Source: Clostridia bacterium
GTDB taxonomy: Bacteria; Bacillota; Clostridia; Oscillospirales; Acutalibacteraceae
NCBI GenBank assembly: GCA_017435665.1
Contig: JAFSEP010000049.1
Coordinates: forward strand, 1-64,000
DNA length: 64,000 bases
Direction: 5' to 3'
A program made the position numbers and the translations under genes. Positions 41,223 to 49,765 of the stretch are shown piece by piece. The notes under the pieces are model-generated. The model did no database searches and was not told the origin of the DNA. It worked only from the letters and a program-made list of their open reading frames with translations. Each line of letters opens with the position of its first letter. Positions within the stretch are counted from its first letter, which is position 1.

Positions 41223-42140
41223 TTGCCGAAAATAACCAAAGCTATAATCAATAACGAGATAAAAACAAATCCCGTGAATTATGTTTCGGAATGTGAAAAC
41301 AGATATTTTCGCAGTCTCGAAAACGTTGTAAAGCGCATTCTTTCCTTTGAGAACAGATGTCTTGTTATGCTTGCAGGACCGAGCTCATCGGGAAAAACAA
41401 CAACTGCGGGAATAATAATGGAGCTTATAAAGGCACAGGGAAGAAATGCGATAATGGTGTCTCTTGACGATTTTTATAAGGAGCAGAGCGAGGCTCCGAA
41501 ATTTGAGGACGGCTCTCCGGATTTTGAAACGGTGCATGCGTTGAATGTTCCTCAGATTGTCGATTGCCTGCATAGGCTTATTGATACGGGCGAATGCAGT
41601 ATGCCTGTGTTTGATTTTATTACAAAATCTCCTAAGCAGAACGCAAAGCATCTTAAAATCGGCGCTGATGATGTTGTAATTGTTGAGGGTCTGCACGCAC
41701 TTAATCCGCTTATTACCGAGCCCTTGAGCGATGAGGATATGCTCAAGCTTTACGTCAGTGTTTCATCAAGAATTTATAATTCCGAGGATAAGGTAGAATT
41801 TACAAAGCGTGATATAAGATTTATAAGACGTATGATAAGAGACTATCATTTCAGAGGCAGCTCCGTTGAATTTACGTTTTATCTCTGGAAGGGTGTCAGA
41901 CGGGGAGAGGACGAATATCTGTTTCCGTTTACGGAAAATGCTGATATAAAAATTGATTCAATTCATCCGTATGAGCTTTGCGTATATAAGGAACAGGCAA
42001 TAAAGCTTCTCGGTCATATTGGGAAAGACAGTGAGTATTACGAAACTGCACGTAATTATATTGAAAGACTTTCGGGAATGTTAAATCTTTCGGAAAGCTA
42101 CGTGCCCGATACGTCTTTATTGCACGAATTTATCGGCTGA
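41223..42140 (+). CDS. Uridine kinase/phosphoribulokinase-like nucleoside kinase
   Basis: About 305 residues. GPSSSGKTTTAG near residue 55 is the P-loop, SLDDFYK carries the conserved Asp, and IVEGLHALN is the Walker B region. This single-kinase form lacks the TGS/threonyl-tRNA-synthetase-like N-terminal domain of long Clostridia nucleoside kinases. The start is probably TTG 41223, with GAGGTG before it; the open frame begins with GTG at 41214 inside that site and overlaps hemZ by 4 bases. It may phosphorylate uridine or another nucleoside. Confidence 0.85.
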   Translation: MPKITKAIINNEIKTNPVNYVSECENRYFRSLENVVKRILSFENRCLVMLAGPSSSGKTTTAGIIMELIKAQGRNAIMVSLDDFYKEQSEAPKFEDGSPDFETVHALNVPQIVDCLHRLIDTGECSMPVFDFITKSPKQNAKHLKIGADDVVIVEGLHALNPLITEPLSDEDMLKLYVSVSSRIYNSEDKVEFTKRDIRFIRRMIRDYHFRGSSVEFTFYLWKGVRRGEDEYLFPFTENADIKIDSIHPYELCVYKEQAIKLLGHIGKDSEYYETARNYIERLSGMLNLSESYVPDTSLLHEFIG

Positions 42141-42169
42141 TTTATATTTTTATTTAAGGATGTGAAGAG

Positions 42170-43936
42170 ATGAAAAACAGAAGGAAACAAACCTTGCTGA
42201 GTGCCGCAACGGTTCTTGTTATTTCAACTGCGCTTGTAAAGGTTATAGGTGCTGTATATAAAATTCCTCTTGTATGGCTTATAGGCGGTACGGGTAAGGG
42301 ATATTTTCAGGCGGCATACGATATTTATACCCCTCTGTATACAATTTCGATGGCAGGTCTTCCCGTTGCTATTTCCCGTCTCGTTTCGGAAAATATTGCC
42401 GCAAACAAATTCCGTCAGGCTCAGCAGGTATTCAAGACCGCACAGAAGCTGTTTTTGTTTGTGGGCTTGTTCGGAACAGCGCTTCTTATGCTTGTGGCTT
42501 TGCCCTATTCAAAGTTTCTCATCAAAACTCCCGAAAATTTCGTGAGCATACTTGCAATCGCTCCGTGCATCTTCTTCTGTTGCATAATGTCGTCATACAG
42601 AGGATTTTACGAGGGTACAAGAAATATGTATCCTACGGGCATTTCGCAGATAATTGAGGCAGTAGGAAAAATGATACTCGGACTCATTCTTTCCTATATC
42701 ACAATGTGGTACGGTCAGTCTGTGTTCGATAAGGCCGCAGGTCAGCCCGTTAAAATTTTCGGCACTCTTGTTCAGACTCAGGAAGAAGCCCTGTCGGCTA
42801 TGTATCCCTATGCGGCTGCGGCAGCAATCCTCGGTGTTACAATAGGCTCTCTTTGCGGTATGCTTTATCTTATGATAAGAGAAAAGCTCAGCGGCGGTGC
42901 CTTCACAAGAGAAGAACTCATCAATTCTCCCGAGCCTCTTTCGGCAAAGGAAACGGGCAGGGGAATTGTGAAAATAGCAGTACCTATTGCGTTAAGCTCC
43001 ATGGTGCTGAGCATCAGCAATTTCATCGATGCGATTACGGTCAAGAACAGACTTGCATATGCTATGGAGACAGGTGCTGAAACAATTAAGCAGATGTTTG
43101 CTTCATCCCTTGCTGTTGACAATGTGCTGGATGCAGATATTCCTACATATCTTTACGGCGCATACGGTCTTGCCATTGACCTTAAAAACCTTATACCGAC
43201 CCTGACAATGTCTCTCGGCATCAGCGTTATACCGCTTCTTGCAGCTGCCTGGTCACAGAAGGACAAAAAGTCAGCAAAAACAAACATCGAATCTGTGCTG
43301 AGAATTACAATGCTTATCGGTATGCCTGCCGGCTTCGGTATGGCAGCACTTTCAACTCCGATTATGGAGCTTCTTTATGGCTCACAGCAGCCGGGTCTTG
43401 TTGAAATTGCAGGCCCCATTCTCTTTGCATATGCATTACCTATGGCGTTTTATGCTGTCTCAACACCCCTTACAAATATGCTTCACGCAGTAAACAGAAT
43501 GGATGTTCCGCTAAAGTCAATGCTTCTGGGCTCAATTACAAAGATTGTGCTTAACTTTGTGCTTGTGGGTAATCCCTCAATCAACATCAAGGGCGCTCCT
43601 TACAGCTCCTTTGCCTGCTATGCTGTTATTGTAATTTATAACCTTATCGCCCTTATAAAAGAAACGGGCATAAGACCGAACTTTGTCTCTACAATTATTA
43701 AGCCTATGTTCTCGGGAGCCCTTTGCGGTGTTGTTGCATACGGCGTATATTTCCTTGTCAACGGAAAAATCGGTATCGGAAACACGATATCAACGGTTGT
43801 TTCTATCGGTTGCGGAGCCGTAATTTACTTCATTTCTCTGCTTTTTGTCAAAGGATTTGCCAGAGATGATGTTGAAATGTTGCCAAAGGGTAAACAAATT
43901 GCAAAAGTACTTGAAAAAGTTGGATTATTAGGTTAA
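42170..43936 (+). CDS. SpoVB/MurJ-like lipid II or polysaccharide flippase (YabM-like)
   Basis: A 588-residue protein with about 14 membrane helices of the MOP superfamily (polysaccharide biosynthesis/SpoVB group). The YKIPLVWLIGGTGKGYFQAAY segment near the N terminus is the family hallmark. It would translocate lipid-linked precursors for cell wall or spore cortex. Its position before mazG, rqcP, yabP, yabQ and divIC matches Bacillus yabM in the yab cluster. A GGATGTGAAGAG ribosome region precedes the ATG. Confidence 0.9.
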   Translation: MKNRRKQTLLSAATVLVISTALVKVIGAVYKIPLVWLIGGTGKGYFQAAYDIYTPLYTISMAGLPVAISRLVSENIAANKFRQAQQVFKTAQKLFLFVGLFGTALLMLVALPYSKFLIKTPENFVSILAIAPCIFFCCIMSSYRGFYEGTRNMYPTGISQIIEAVGKMILGLILSYITMWYGQSVFDKAAGQPVKIFGTLVQTQEEALSAMYPYAAAAAILGVTIGSLCGMLYLMIREKLSGGAFTREELINSPEPLSAKETGRGIVKIAVPIALSSMVLSISNFIDAITVKNRLAYAMETGAETIKQMFASSLAVDNVLDADIPTYLYGAYGLAIDLKNLIPTLTMSLGISVIPLLAAAWSQKDKKSAKTNIESVLRITMLIGMPAGFGMAALSTPIMELLYGSQQPGLVEIAGPILFAYALPMAFYAVSTPLTNMLHAVNRMDVPLKSMLLGSITKIVLNFVLVGNPSINIKGAPYSSFACYAVIVIYNLIALIKETGIRPNFVSTIIKPMFSGALCGVVAYGVYFLVNGKIGIGNTISTVVSIGCGAVIYFISLLFVKGFARDDVEMLPKGKQIAKVLEKVGLLG

Positions 43937-43969
43937 AATATCCTTCAGTGGATTTTAAAGGTGTTTTTT

Positions 43970-44776
43970 ATGATTAAAGGTTTTAATTTTAAAGACAAAT
44001 ACAATGTTCAGGATCTTGTTGACATAATGCGTATTCTCAGAGAACCGGGCGGTTGTCCGTGGGATGCTGAGCAGGATCACGAGAGCATCAAGAAAAACTT
44101 TATTGAGGAAACATACGAAGTAATTGAAGCGATTAACAAAAAAGACCTGTCACTTCTCCGTGAGGAGCTCGGTGACGTGCTTATGCAGGTGGTCTTTCAC
44201 GCTCAGATAGAAACAGAGCTTGGCAACTTCAATTTTGACGATGTATGTGATGAGGTTTGCAAGAAGCTGATAGTGAGACATCCTCATGTATTTGCATCCG
44301 AGACGGTTGAAAATTCAGCCGACGTTCTTGTCAAGTGGGATGAAATCAAAAAGAAAACCAAAAAGCAATCCACACAGACTTCTGTTATGAATTCAATACC
44401 CCGTGAGCTTCCTGCTCTTATGCGTGCCGAGAAGGTTCAGGGAAAGGCGGCAAAGGTCGGCTTTGACTGGGACGATGCTTCAGGTGCATTTGATAAGATT
44501 TCGGAAGAAACCGCTGAACTGAAGCAGGCAATTAGCGAGTCTGATGCTGATGCAATGACTGACGAATTGGGTGACTTACTCTTTTCTGTTGTCAATGTTT
44601 CAAGATTTATCGGTGTTGATGCCGAGGATGCGCTTACCCGTGCAACAGACAAGTTTATCAGAAGGTTTTCAGTTGTTGAAAAGCTTGCCGAAGAAAAGGG
44701 TATTGATATGAAAACAGCTTCTCTCGAAAAGCTGGACGAGCTTTGGGACGAAGCAAAAAATATGAGAAACCAATAA
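43970..44776 (+). CDS. mazG: Nucleoside triphosphate pyrophosphohydrolase MazG
   Basis: About 268 residues with two MazG helical domains. The Mg-binding EExxE-type motif is in NFIEETYEVIEAI near residue 45, with GDVLMQVVFH after it, and the second domain has EETAELKQAI and DELGDLLFSVV. It hydrolyses (d)NTPs to monophosphates and PPi and limits mutagenic nucleotides. It lacks the N-terminal methylase domain of Bacillus YabN. ATG 43970 fits AAAGGTG better than the GTG at 43961. Confidence 0.93.
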   Translation: MIKGFNFKDKYNVQDLVDIMRILREPGGCPWDAEQDHESIKKNFIEETYEVIEAINKKDLSLLREELGDVLMQVVFHAQIETELGNFNFDDVCDEVCKKLIVRHPHVFASETVENSADVLVKWDEIKKKTKKQSTQTSVMNSIPRELPALMRAEKVQGKAAKVGFDWDDASGAFDKISEETAELKQAISESDADAMTDELGDLLFSVVNVSRFIGVDAEDALTRATDKFIRRFSVVEKLAEEKGIDMKTASLEKLDELWDEAKNMRNQ

Positions 44777-44816
44777 GGCAGAGCCTTATGGAAATAAATT
44801 TTGGAGGAACATAAAA

Positions 44817-45092
44817 ATGAATAAAACTGAATTAGTAAATGCAGTTGCACTCAAAAGCGAATTAACAAAGAAGGATGCTGAAAAGGCAGTCAGCGCAGTT
44901 CTTGATGCTATCAAGGAAGCTGTTGCAGCTGGTGATAAGGTTCAGCTTATCGGCTTTGGCACATTCGAAGCAAGAGAAAGAGCAGCACGTGATTGCCGTA
45001 ACCCCAGAACAGGCGAAACAATCAAGGTTGAAGCTACAAAGTTCCCCGCTTTCAAGGCAGGTCAGGGCTTCAAGGATGTTGTTGCAAAGTAA
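44817..45092 (+). CDS. hup: HU-family DNA-binding protein
   Basis: A 91-residue histone-like protein. The GFGTFEARERAARDCRNPRTGE beta-arm region is the typical minor-groove-binding ribbon, preceded by two N-terminal dimer helices. It is lysine-rich and Cys-poor apart from one Cys in the arm. A strong GGAGG precedes the ATG. It sits between mazG and rqcP, a position often seen for HU in Clostridia yab clusters. A terminator follows. Confidence 0.95.
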   Translation: MNKTELVNAVALKSELTKKDAEKAVSAVLDAIKEAVAAGDKVQLIGFGTFEARERAARDCRNPRTGETIKVEATKFPAFKAGQGFKDVVAK

Positions 45093-45115
45093 TTGAACAC
45101 ATTTACAGTGGTATT

Positions 45116-45143
45116 AACGGCAGAGAGCTATCTCTGCCGTTTT
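45116..45143 (+). terminator. Terminator after HU gene
   Basis: An 11-bp stem (AACGGCAGAGA and its complement) has a GCTA loop and a short T-run. Confidence 0.7.
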
Positions 45144-45168
45144 ATCGCAATTTTAGGGAGAGATAATT

Positions 45169-45411
45169 ATGAGATTGGATAAGTATCTTAAAGTATCAAG
45201 ACTGATAAAAAGGCGCACCGTTGCAAATGAGGTATGCGATGCAAAACGAGTGACGGTCAACGGAAAAACAGCAAGAGCCTCATATGATGTCAAGGTGAAC
45301 GATATTATTGAAATCCAGATGGGTGAAAATGTTCTCAAGGCTCAGGTTCTTGTTGTCACAGAGCATGCAACAAAAAATGATGCAGGGCTTATGTATAAAA
45401 TTATTAAGTAA
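45169..45411 (+). CDS. rqcP: S4-domain RNA-binding protein RqcP
   Basis: An 80-residue Hsp15/YabO-type protein. The S4 fold MRLDKYLKVSRLIKRR and the VTVNGKTARASYDVKVND strands fill its length. In Bacillus it binds 50S subunits and helps RqcH add alanine tails to stalled nascent chains. It is in the conserved mazG-rqcP-yabP-yabQ-divIC order. AGGGAGAG precedes the ATG. Confidence 0.93.
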   Translation: MRLDKYLKVSRLIKRRTVANEVCDAKRVTVNGKTARASYDVKVNDIIEIQMGENVLKAQVLVVTEHATKNDAGLMYKIIK

Positions 45412-45470
45412 CATAATAAGCACATATCCGGCATATTCTTTACCGATAAATAATTTGGGAGTGAAGAAAT

Positions 45471-45743
45471 ATGACAGAAGAAAACATAATGCCTCATTCA
45501 GTGATACTCAACGAGAGAAAAGAGCTGCGTGTTTCAGGTGTAACGGATGTTGACAGCTTCGATGAGGAAAGCATTGCTGCTTATACCGGACTCGGAGCGC
45601 TTATTATAAGCGGCGAGGAGCTTCATATAAGCAGATTGGATGTTGAAACAGGGGAGCTGAGCGTTGAAGGAAACGTGAGCTCACTTGCGTATGAAGTGAA
45701 TCACACAAAGGGAAAGAGCTTTCTGTCAAGGCTTCTGAAATAA
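45471..45743 (+). CDS. yabP: Sporulation protein YabP
   Basis: A 90-residue beta-rich protein of the YabP/YqfC family. The HSVILNERKELRVSGVTDVDSFDEE start and the late VEGNVSSLAYEV strand are characteristic. YabP is a sporulation-stage protein needed with yabQ. It directly abuts yabQ, so the two are cotranslated. Its presence is one of the main signs that the organism descends from spore formers and may sporulate. Confidence 0.9.
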   Translation: MTEENIMPHSVILNERKELRVSGVTDVDSFDEESIAAYTGLGALIISGEELHISRLDVETGELSVEGNVSSLAYEVNHTKGKSFLSRLLK

Positions 45744-46157
45744 ATGTTCAGCTTTTCAATAACAAAACAGCTTATTGTTTTTCTTCAGGCTCTCGGATTA
45801 GGCTTTATAACCGGATTGATATATTTAATTATGAGCTTCATTTTCGGTATTATTTTGCCCCGCAGCTGCAGATATGCCGTAACGGACACCGTGTTCTGCA
45901 TCTGGCTTTCACTGTCTTCCTTCAGCTTTGTTCTGGCATATAATCTCGGAAAGCTGAGGCTTTATATTATTCTGGGAATTATTTTCGGTGCAATCCTGTT
46001 TTTCCTTACGCTCGGTGATATTCTTTCACGGCTTTTGACCCGTGTGGAGACTGCAGCTTTAAGAATGAGAAATATATTTTTGTATTGCCGAAAAAAACAG
46101 AAAAATTCAGAAAAATTAAATAAATCTATTGCAAAAGAAAATATAATTGGTGTATAA
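45744..46157 (+). CDS. yabQ: Spore cortex biosynthesis protein YabQ
   Basis: A 137-residue membrane protein with four hydrophobic helices and a basic cytoplasmic tail. YabQ localises to the forespore membrane and is needed for cortex formation in Bacillus. The start codon follows the yabP stop with no gap. Identification rests mainly on position and topology, with the N-terminal QALGLGFITGLIY helix being family-like. Confidence 0.82.
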   Translation: MFSFSITKQLIVFLQALGLGFITGLIYLIMSFIFGIILPRSCRYAVTDTVFCIWLSLSSFSFVLAYNLGKLRLYIILGIIFGAILFFLTLGDILSRLLTRVETAALRMRNIFLYCRKKQKNSEKLNKSIAKENIIGV

Positions 46158-46189
46158 TCGTACAAGAAGTTTAAGTGAGGTGAAAAGCA

Positions 46190-46504
46190 ATGTCAGAAAC
46201 AAAAAAATCAAAGCCCGTAAAAAAGGAAAGAGCGACCAGCTATGTTGTCAATATTCTTTTTGCGCTGGCAGCAGTTGTATTGATTGCAAATTGCTTTTCG
46301 CTTTTTTCTCAGGTAAAGGAAAAGAAGGATAAATATAACTCGCTTGAAAGACTTTATCAGGAGGAGCTTGTATTAAAAAGCGAATATGAATATCTTCTTG
46401 ATGAAAAAAATCAGCTTGAATATATTGAAAGAATAGCAAGAGAAAGATACGGTTACGTTGCCCCCGGTGAACGTGCATTTTACGATTCATCCTACGGCAA
46501 GTAA
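46190..46504 (+). CDS. divIC: Septum formation initiator, DivIC/FtsB-like
   Basis: 104 residues with a basic N terminus, one membrane helix (about 18-40), and then a coiled coil leading to a LEYIERIARERYGYVAPGE motif typical of DivIC/FtsB. It bridges divisome proteins at the septum. It lies after yabQ as in Bacillus and is followed by the S1-domain protein, as yabR follows divIC. GTGAGGTG is the ribosome site. Confidence 0.9.
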   Translation: MSETKKSKPVKKERATSYVVNILFALAAVVLIANCFSLFSQVKEKKDKYNSLERLYQEELVLKSEYEYLLDEKNQLEYIERIARERYGYVAPGERAFYDSSYGK

Positions 46505-46525
46505 TTTCAGGAGGAAAGAGCTTTA

Positions 46526-46972
46526 ATGGATTTAGAGGTCGGAGCAATAGTTGAAGGTGTTGTTACAGGTTTGACCAAATTCGGGGCTTTTGTAAGTCTG
46601 CCCGATAATAAAAGCGGTATGGTTCACATATCCGAGGTGTCAACGGAATACGTTAATGATATCAAGGATCACCTCAGCAAAGATCAGCAGGTAAAAGTTA
46701 AGATTATTTCTATCGGTGATGACGGAAAAATCAGCCTTTCCATCAGACGTGCCTCAGAGGCTTCAAAGCCGAAAACTCAGAAGTCTCAGAGAAACAACAG
46801 ACAGCAGAACGTCTGGCAGGGACAGCAGACAAAGAACTCCGGTGAAGCTATGTCCTTTGAGGATATGATGGCTAAGTTCAAGCAGGACAGCGAAGAAAAA
46901 ATGTCTGCTCTTAAAAAATCCTCAGATTCTCGTTACAGCGTGTCAAGAAGAGGAAACTCTAATAAGGGTTAA
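46526..46972 (+). CDS. S1-domain RNA-binding protein, YabR-like
   Basis: 148 residues. A single S1 domain (about 1-75, with GVVTGLTKFGAFVSLPDN and GMVHISEVS) is followed by a basic, Gln/Lys/Ser-rich tail. Such general-stress-protein-13-like proteins bind RNA or ribosomes. It ends the yab cluster before a terminator. Confidence 0.9.
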   Translation: MDLEVGAIVEGVVTGLTKFGAFVSLPDNKSGMVHISEVSTEYVNDIKDHLSKDQQVKVKIISIGDDGKISLSIRRASEASKPKTQKSQRNNRQQNVWQGQQTKNSGEAMSFEDMMAKFKQDSEEKMSALKKSSDSRYSVSRRGNSNKG

Positions 46973-46991
46973 TTAGTTATATGTAAATTAT

Positions 46992-47019
46992 TACGGAGTG
47001 TTTCTGCACTCCGTATTTC
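46992..47019 (+). terminator. Terminator after YabR-like gene
   Basis: A 9-bp stem (TACGGAGTG and its complement) has a 6-base loop and a T-rich tail. Confidence 0.65.
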
Positions 47020-47044
47020 TATAAAATAAAAGGGGAAAATACTA

Positions 47045-47887
47045 ATGAGAGAAATAAATGTTGAATTAATAAGAAAAGCAGTAAGGGATTTATGCATAAC
47101 AGCAAACAAAAAATTACCGCAGAGTCTTGTTGACTGTATCGGATGCGCATATAAGGAGGAGCAGGAGGGTCTGCCCAAGGAGATAATGGGTGACATTATT
47201 GCAAATCTTTCTGCCGCAGAAGAAATAGACGTACCCATTTGTCAGGATACAGGTATGGCTGTTGTTTTCATTGAGGTAGGTCAGGACGTGCATCTTGTCG
47301 GCGGTTCCCTTAATGAAGCTGTTAACAAGGGTGTGCACGACGGCTATATTGAAGGGTATCTTCGCTGCTCGGTGGTTAAGGACCCCATAAGACGTGGTAA
47401 CACAGGTGATAACACCCCCGCAATTATACACACGGCAATCGTTGAGGGAGATAAGGTGAAAATTACCGTAGCACCCAAGGGCTTCGGCAGTGAGAATATG
47501 AGCACCTGCAAAATGTTTACGCCGACCACTCCAAAGGAAAAGATAATCGATTATATTGTTGAAGCGGTAAAAACTGCAGGAAGCAATCCTTGTCCGCCTA
47601 TGGTTATAGGTGTTGGTATAGGCGGTGATTTCGAATACAGTACAATCCTCAGCAAAAAAGCATTATGCAGAGATGTTTCCGTCAGAAATCAGGATGAATT
47701 TTATGCAGATATGGAAGCTGAGCTTCTCGAAAGAATCAATAATACCAATATCGGCCCTCAGGGCTTCGGAGGAAAAACAACGGCTCTTTGCGTAAATATC
47801 GAAGCCTATCCCACGCATATTGCAGGACTTCCCGTTGCAATAAACATCGGCTGTCACGTTACACGCCATGCAGAAACTGTTATATAA
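47045..47887 (+). CDS. fumA: Fumarate hydratase class I, alpha subunit
   Basis: 280 residues matching the N-terminal 4Fe-4S domain of class I fumarases. Cluster cysteines are in VPICQDTG (Cys near residue 77), in the ENMSTCKMF region and in NPCPPMVIGVG. It must pair with the beta subunit encoded 25 kb upstream at 22043. It likely joins fumarate and malate in an incomplete, branched citric acid pathway. AAAGGGG precedes the ATG. Confidence 0.92.
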   Translation: MREINVELIRKAVRDLCITANKKLPQSLVDCIGCAYKEEQEGLPKEIMGDIIANLSAAEEIDVPICQDTGMAVVFIEVGQDVHLVGGSLNEAVNKGVHDGYIEGYLRCSVVKDPIRRGNTGDNTPAIIHTAIVEGDKVKITVAPKGFGSENMSTCKMFTPTTPKEKIIDYIVEAVKTAGSNPCPPMVIGVGIGGDFEYSTILSKKALCRDVSVRNQDEFYADMEAELLERINNTNIGPQGFGGKTTALCVNIEAYPTHIAGLPVAINIGCHVTRHAETVI

Positions 47888-47920
47888 TTGTTAATTTTTC
47901 ACAGAATATCATAATTAGTG

Positions 47921-47949
47921 TTTACTTTTTTGTTTATTTGTGCTATTAT
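47921..47949 (+). promoter_or_regulatory. Promoter of hibernation factor gene
   Basis: TTTACT at 47921-47926 and TATTAT at 47944-47949 are separated by 17 bases, with TGC before the -10. The leader before the start is about 65 bases. Confidence 0.6.
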
Positions 47950-48022
47950 ATAAATGCGATAACTATCGTTAATAATCCGAAGGTTTTACCTGAAGATTAA
48001 TTTATATAAAGGAGATGACGTT

Positions 48023-48553
48023 ATGAAGGTAACAGTTATTGGCAAAAAGTGTACACCCCGTGAATCTTTCATCGAAAGGGCCGAGAAAAAGCTCAGCAAA
48101 ATCGATAAATTTTTTGGCGACGATGCAACGGCAAAGGTAACGGCAAAGGTTGAAAAAAACGCTAAAATTGTCGAGGTTACCATCAATCATAATGGAGTGA
48201 TTTTCCGTGCTCAGGAGAGATCCGATGATATGGTGGACGCACTTGATGAGTGTGTGGACGTTCTTGTAAGACAGATAAGAAAGAACAAGACGAAGCTTGA
48301 AAAGAGATTTAAGTCAGCCGTACCCTTTGATTTATCGGAGTTTACCGATACGGTTGCCGAGGAGGAAGAATTTGAGCTTGTGAGAACAAAGGAAATTCCC
48401 CTCAAGCCCCAAAGCGTAGACGAAGCGATTTTACAGATGAATATGCTGGGACATATGTTTTATATGTTCCTTGATGCAGAAACCTCAGATGTCTGCGTGG
48501 TTTATGTGAGAAAAGACGGCGGATACGGACTTTTAATTCCTGAAAAAAGCTGA
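48023..48553 (+). CDS. hpf: Long-form ribosome hibernation promoting factor
   Basis: A 176-residue RaiA/HPF long form. The N-terminal domain (about 1-95) binds 30S. The C-terminal domain (about 120-175), containing EAILQMNMLGHMFYMFLD and the GYGLLIP strand, dimerises ribosomes into 100S particles. AAAGGAGATGAC gives a strong ribosome site. Confidence 0.95.
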   Translation: MKVTVIGKKCTPRESFIERAEKKLSKIDKFFGDDATAKVTAKVEKNAKIVEVTINHNGVIFRAQERSDDMVDALDECVDVLVRQIRKNKTKLEKRFKSAVPFDLSEFTDTVAEEEEFELVRTKEIPLKPQSVDEAILQMNMLGHMFYMFLDAETSDVCVVYVRKDGGYGLLIPEKS

Positions 48554-48561
48554 TTGGCTGA

Positions 48562-48590
48562 TTGAAATAATAAATATATTATGATATAAT
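48562..48590 (+). promoter_or_regulatory. Promoter for THUMP methyltransferase
   Basis: TTGAAA at 48562-48567 and TATAAT at 48585-48590 are separated by 17 bases. The predicted start falls at the foot of the hairpin at 48594. Confidence 0.65.
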
Positions 48591-48593
48591 ATA

Positions 48594-48623
48594 CGGTGGC
48601 AGTTTACTGCCACCGATTTTTAT
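48594..48623 (+). terminator. Hairpin with T-run downstream of hpf, at the 5' end of the next mRNA
   Basis: A 9-bp GC-rich stem (CGGTGGCAG and its complement) with a TTTA loop is followed by ATTTTTATT. It can terminate hpf transcription. Because the next promoter starts right before it, it would also be the first element of the methyltransferase mRNA. Confidence 0.65.
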
Positions 48624-48639
48624 TGAATGGATGTATGAT

Positions 48640-49755
48640 ATGAACATAAACTTTGTTATACCGTGTTTACTCGGTGTTGAATCAATTATAGCAAATGAAA
48701 TGAAGGAGCTTGGTGCAGAAAACGTTACTGCCGAGAACGGACGTGTTCTGTTTTCAGGCAACGAGAACATACTCGCAAGAGCAAATATCTGCTCAAGGTA
48801 TGCTGAAAGAATACAGATTCTCGTTGGTACCTTTGAAGCTCACAGCTTTGAGGAGCTGTTTCAGGGAACAAAGGCTCTGCCCTGGGAGGAATGGATCGGT
48901 GTTGCCGATGCCTTCCCCGTAAAGGGATATAGTATTAATTCCGATTTATTCAGCGTAAGCGACTGTCAGGCAATAATTAAAAAGGCGATTGTGGAAAGAA
49001 TGAAAACCGTTCACAATATCTCCTGGTTTGAGGAAACGGGTCCTGTTCATCAGGTGCAGTTCTCCATTATGAAAAATCAGGTCAGCCTTCTGCTTGATAC
49101 CTCGGGTGCAGGCCTCCATAAAAGAGGCTACCGACTTGAAGCGAACCTTGCTCCGATTAAGGAAACCATAGCTGCAGCTCTTGTTAATCTTGCAAGGGTC
49201 AGACACTATCATACTCTGTATGACCCTATGTGCGGCTCGGGAACAATACTTATAGAGGGTGCATTACTTGCAAATAATATAGCTCCCGGTATAAACAGAC
49301 ATTTTTCCGCCGAAAGATGGCTCAACCTTCCTCAGAATATATGGGATGAGGAAAGAGAAAGAGCAAAATCCCTTGTTCTGACTGATTCACAGTTTACGGC
49401 ATACGGCGGTGACATTGACGGAAAAACCCTTGAAATTGCAAGGATAAACGCAAAAAGAGCAGGTGTTGATAAGTATATCAATTTCAGCAGGTGCGATATC
49501 AGGAACTTTACCCCGAGAAGTGAAAAGGGTACGGTTATATGCAATCCGCCTTACGGTGAGAGACTGCTTGATATTGAACAGGCAAATGAGCTTTACCGTA
49601 TTATGGGCAAAAACTTCAGACGTGAACACGGCTGGGCATACTATATAATCACACCGAACGATGATTTTGAAAGGGAGTTCGGACGTAAGGCTGACAAGCG
49701 CAGAAAGATTTATAACGGTATGATAAAATGCCAGTACTATATGTATTTTAAATAA
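48640..49755 (+). CDS. THUMP-domain rRNA N2-guanine methyltransferase (RlmL/YpsC-like)
   Basis: About 371 residues. An N-terminal THUMP RNA-binding region (about 1-155) precedes a Rossmann methyltransferase domain. DPMCGSGTILIEGAL is SAM motif I and the catalytic CNPPYGERL motif is NPPY. It methylates a 23S guanine N2 (RlmL/K-type). The start at 48640 gives the family-like INFVIPCLLG N terminus and has GGATGT upstream; ATG 48631 is possible. Confidence 0.92.
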   Translation: MNINFVIPCLLGVESIIANEMKELGAENVTAENGRVLFSGNENILARANICSRYAERIQILVGTFEAHSFEELFQGTKALPWEEWIGVADAFPVKGYSINSDLFSVSDCQAIIKKAIVERMKTVHNISWFEETGPVHQVQFSIMKNQVSLLLDTSGAGLHKRGYRLEANLAPIKETIAAALVNLARVRHYHTLYDPMCGSGTILIEGALLANNIAPGINRHFSAERWLNLPQNIWDEERERAKSLVLTDSQFTAYGGDIDGKTLEIARINAKRAGVDKYINFSRCDIRNFTPRSEKGTVICNPPYGERLLDIEQANELYRIMGKNFRREHGWAYYIITPNDDFEREFGRKADKRRKIYNGMIKCQYYMYFK

Positions 49756-49765
49756 GGAGAGTAAT

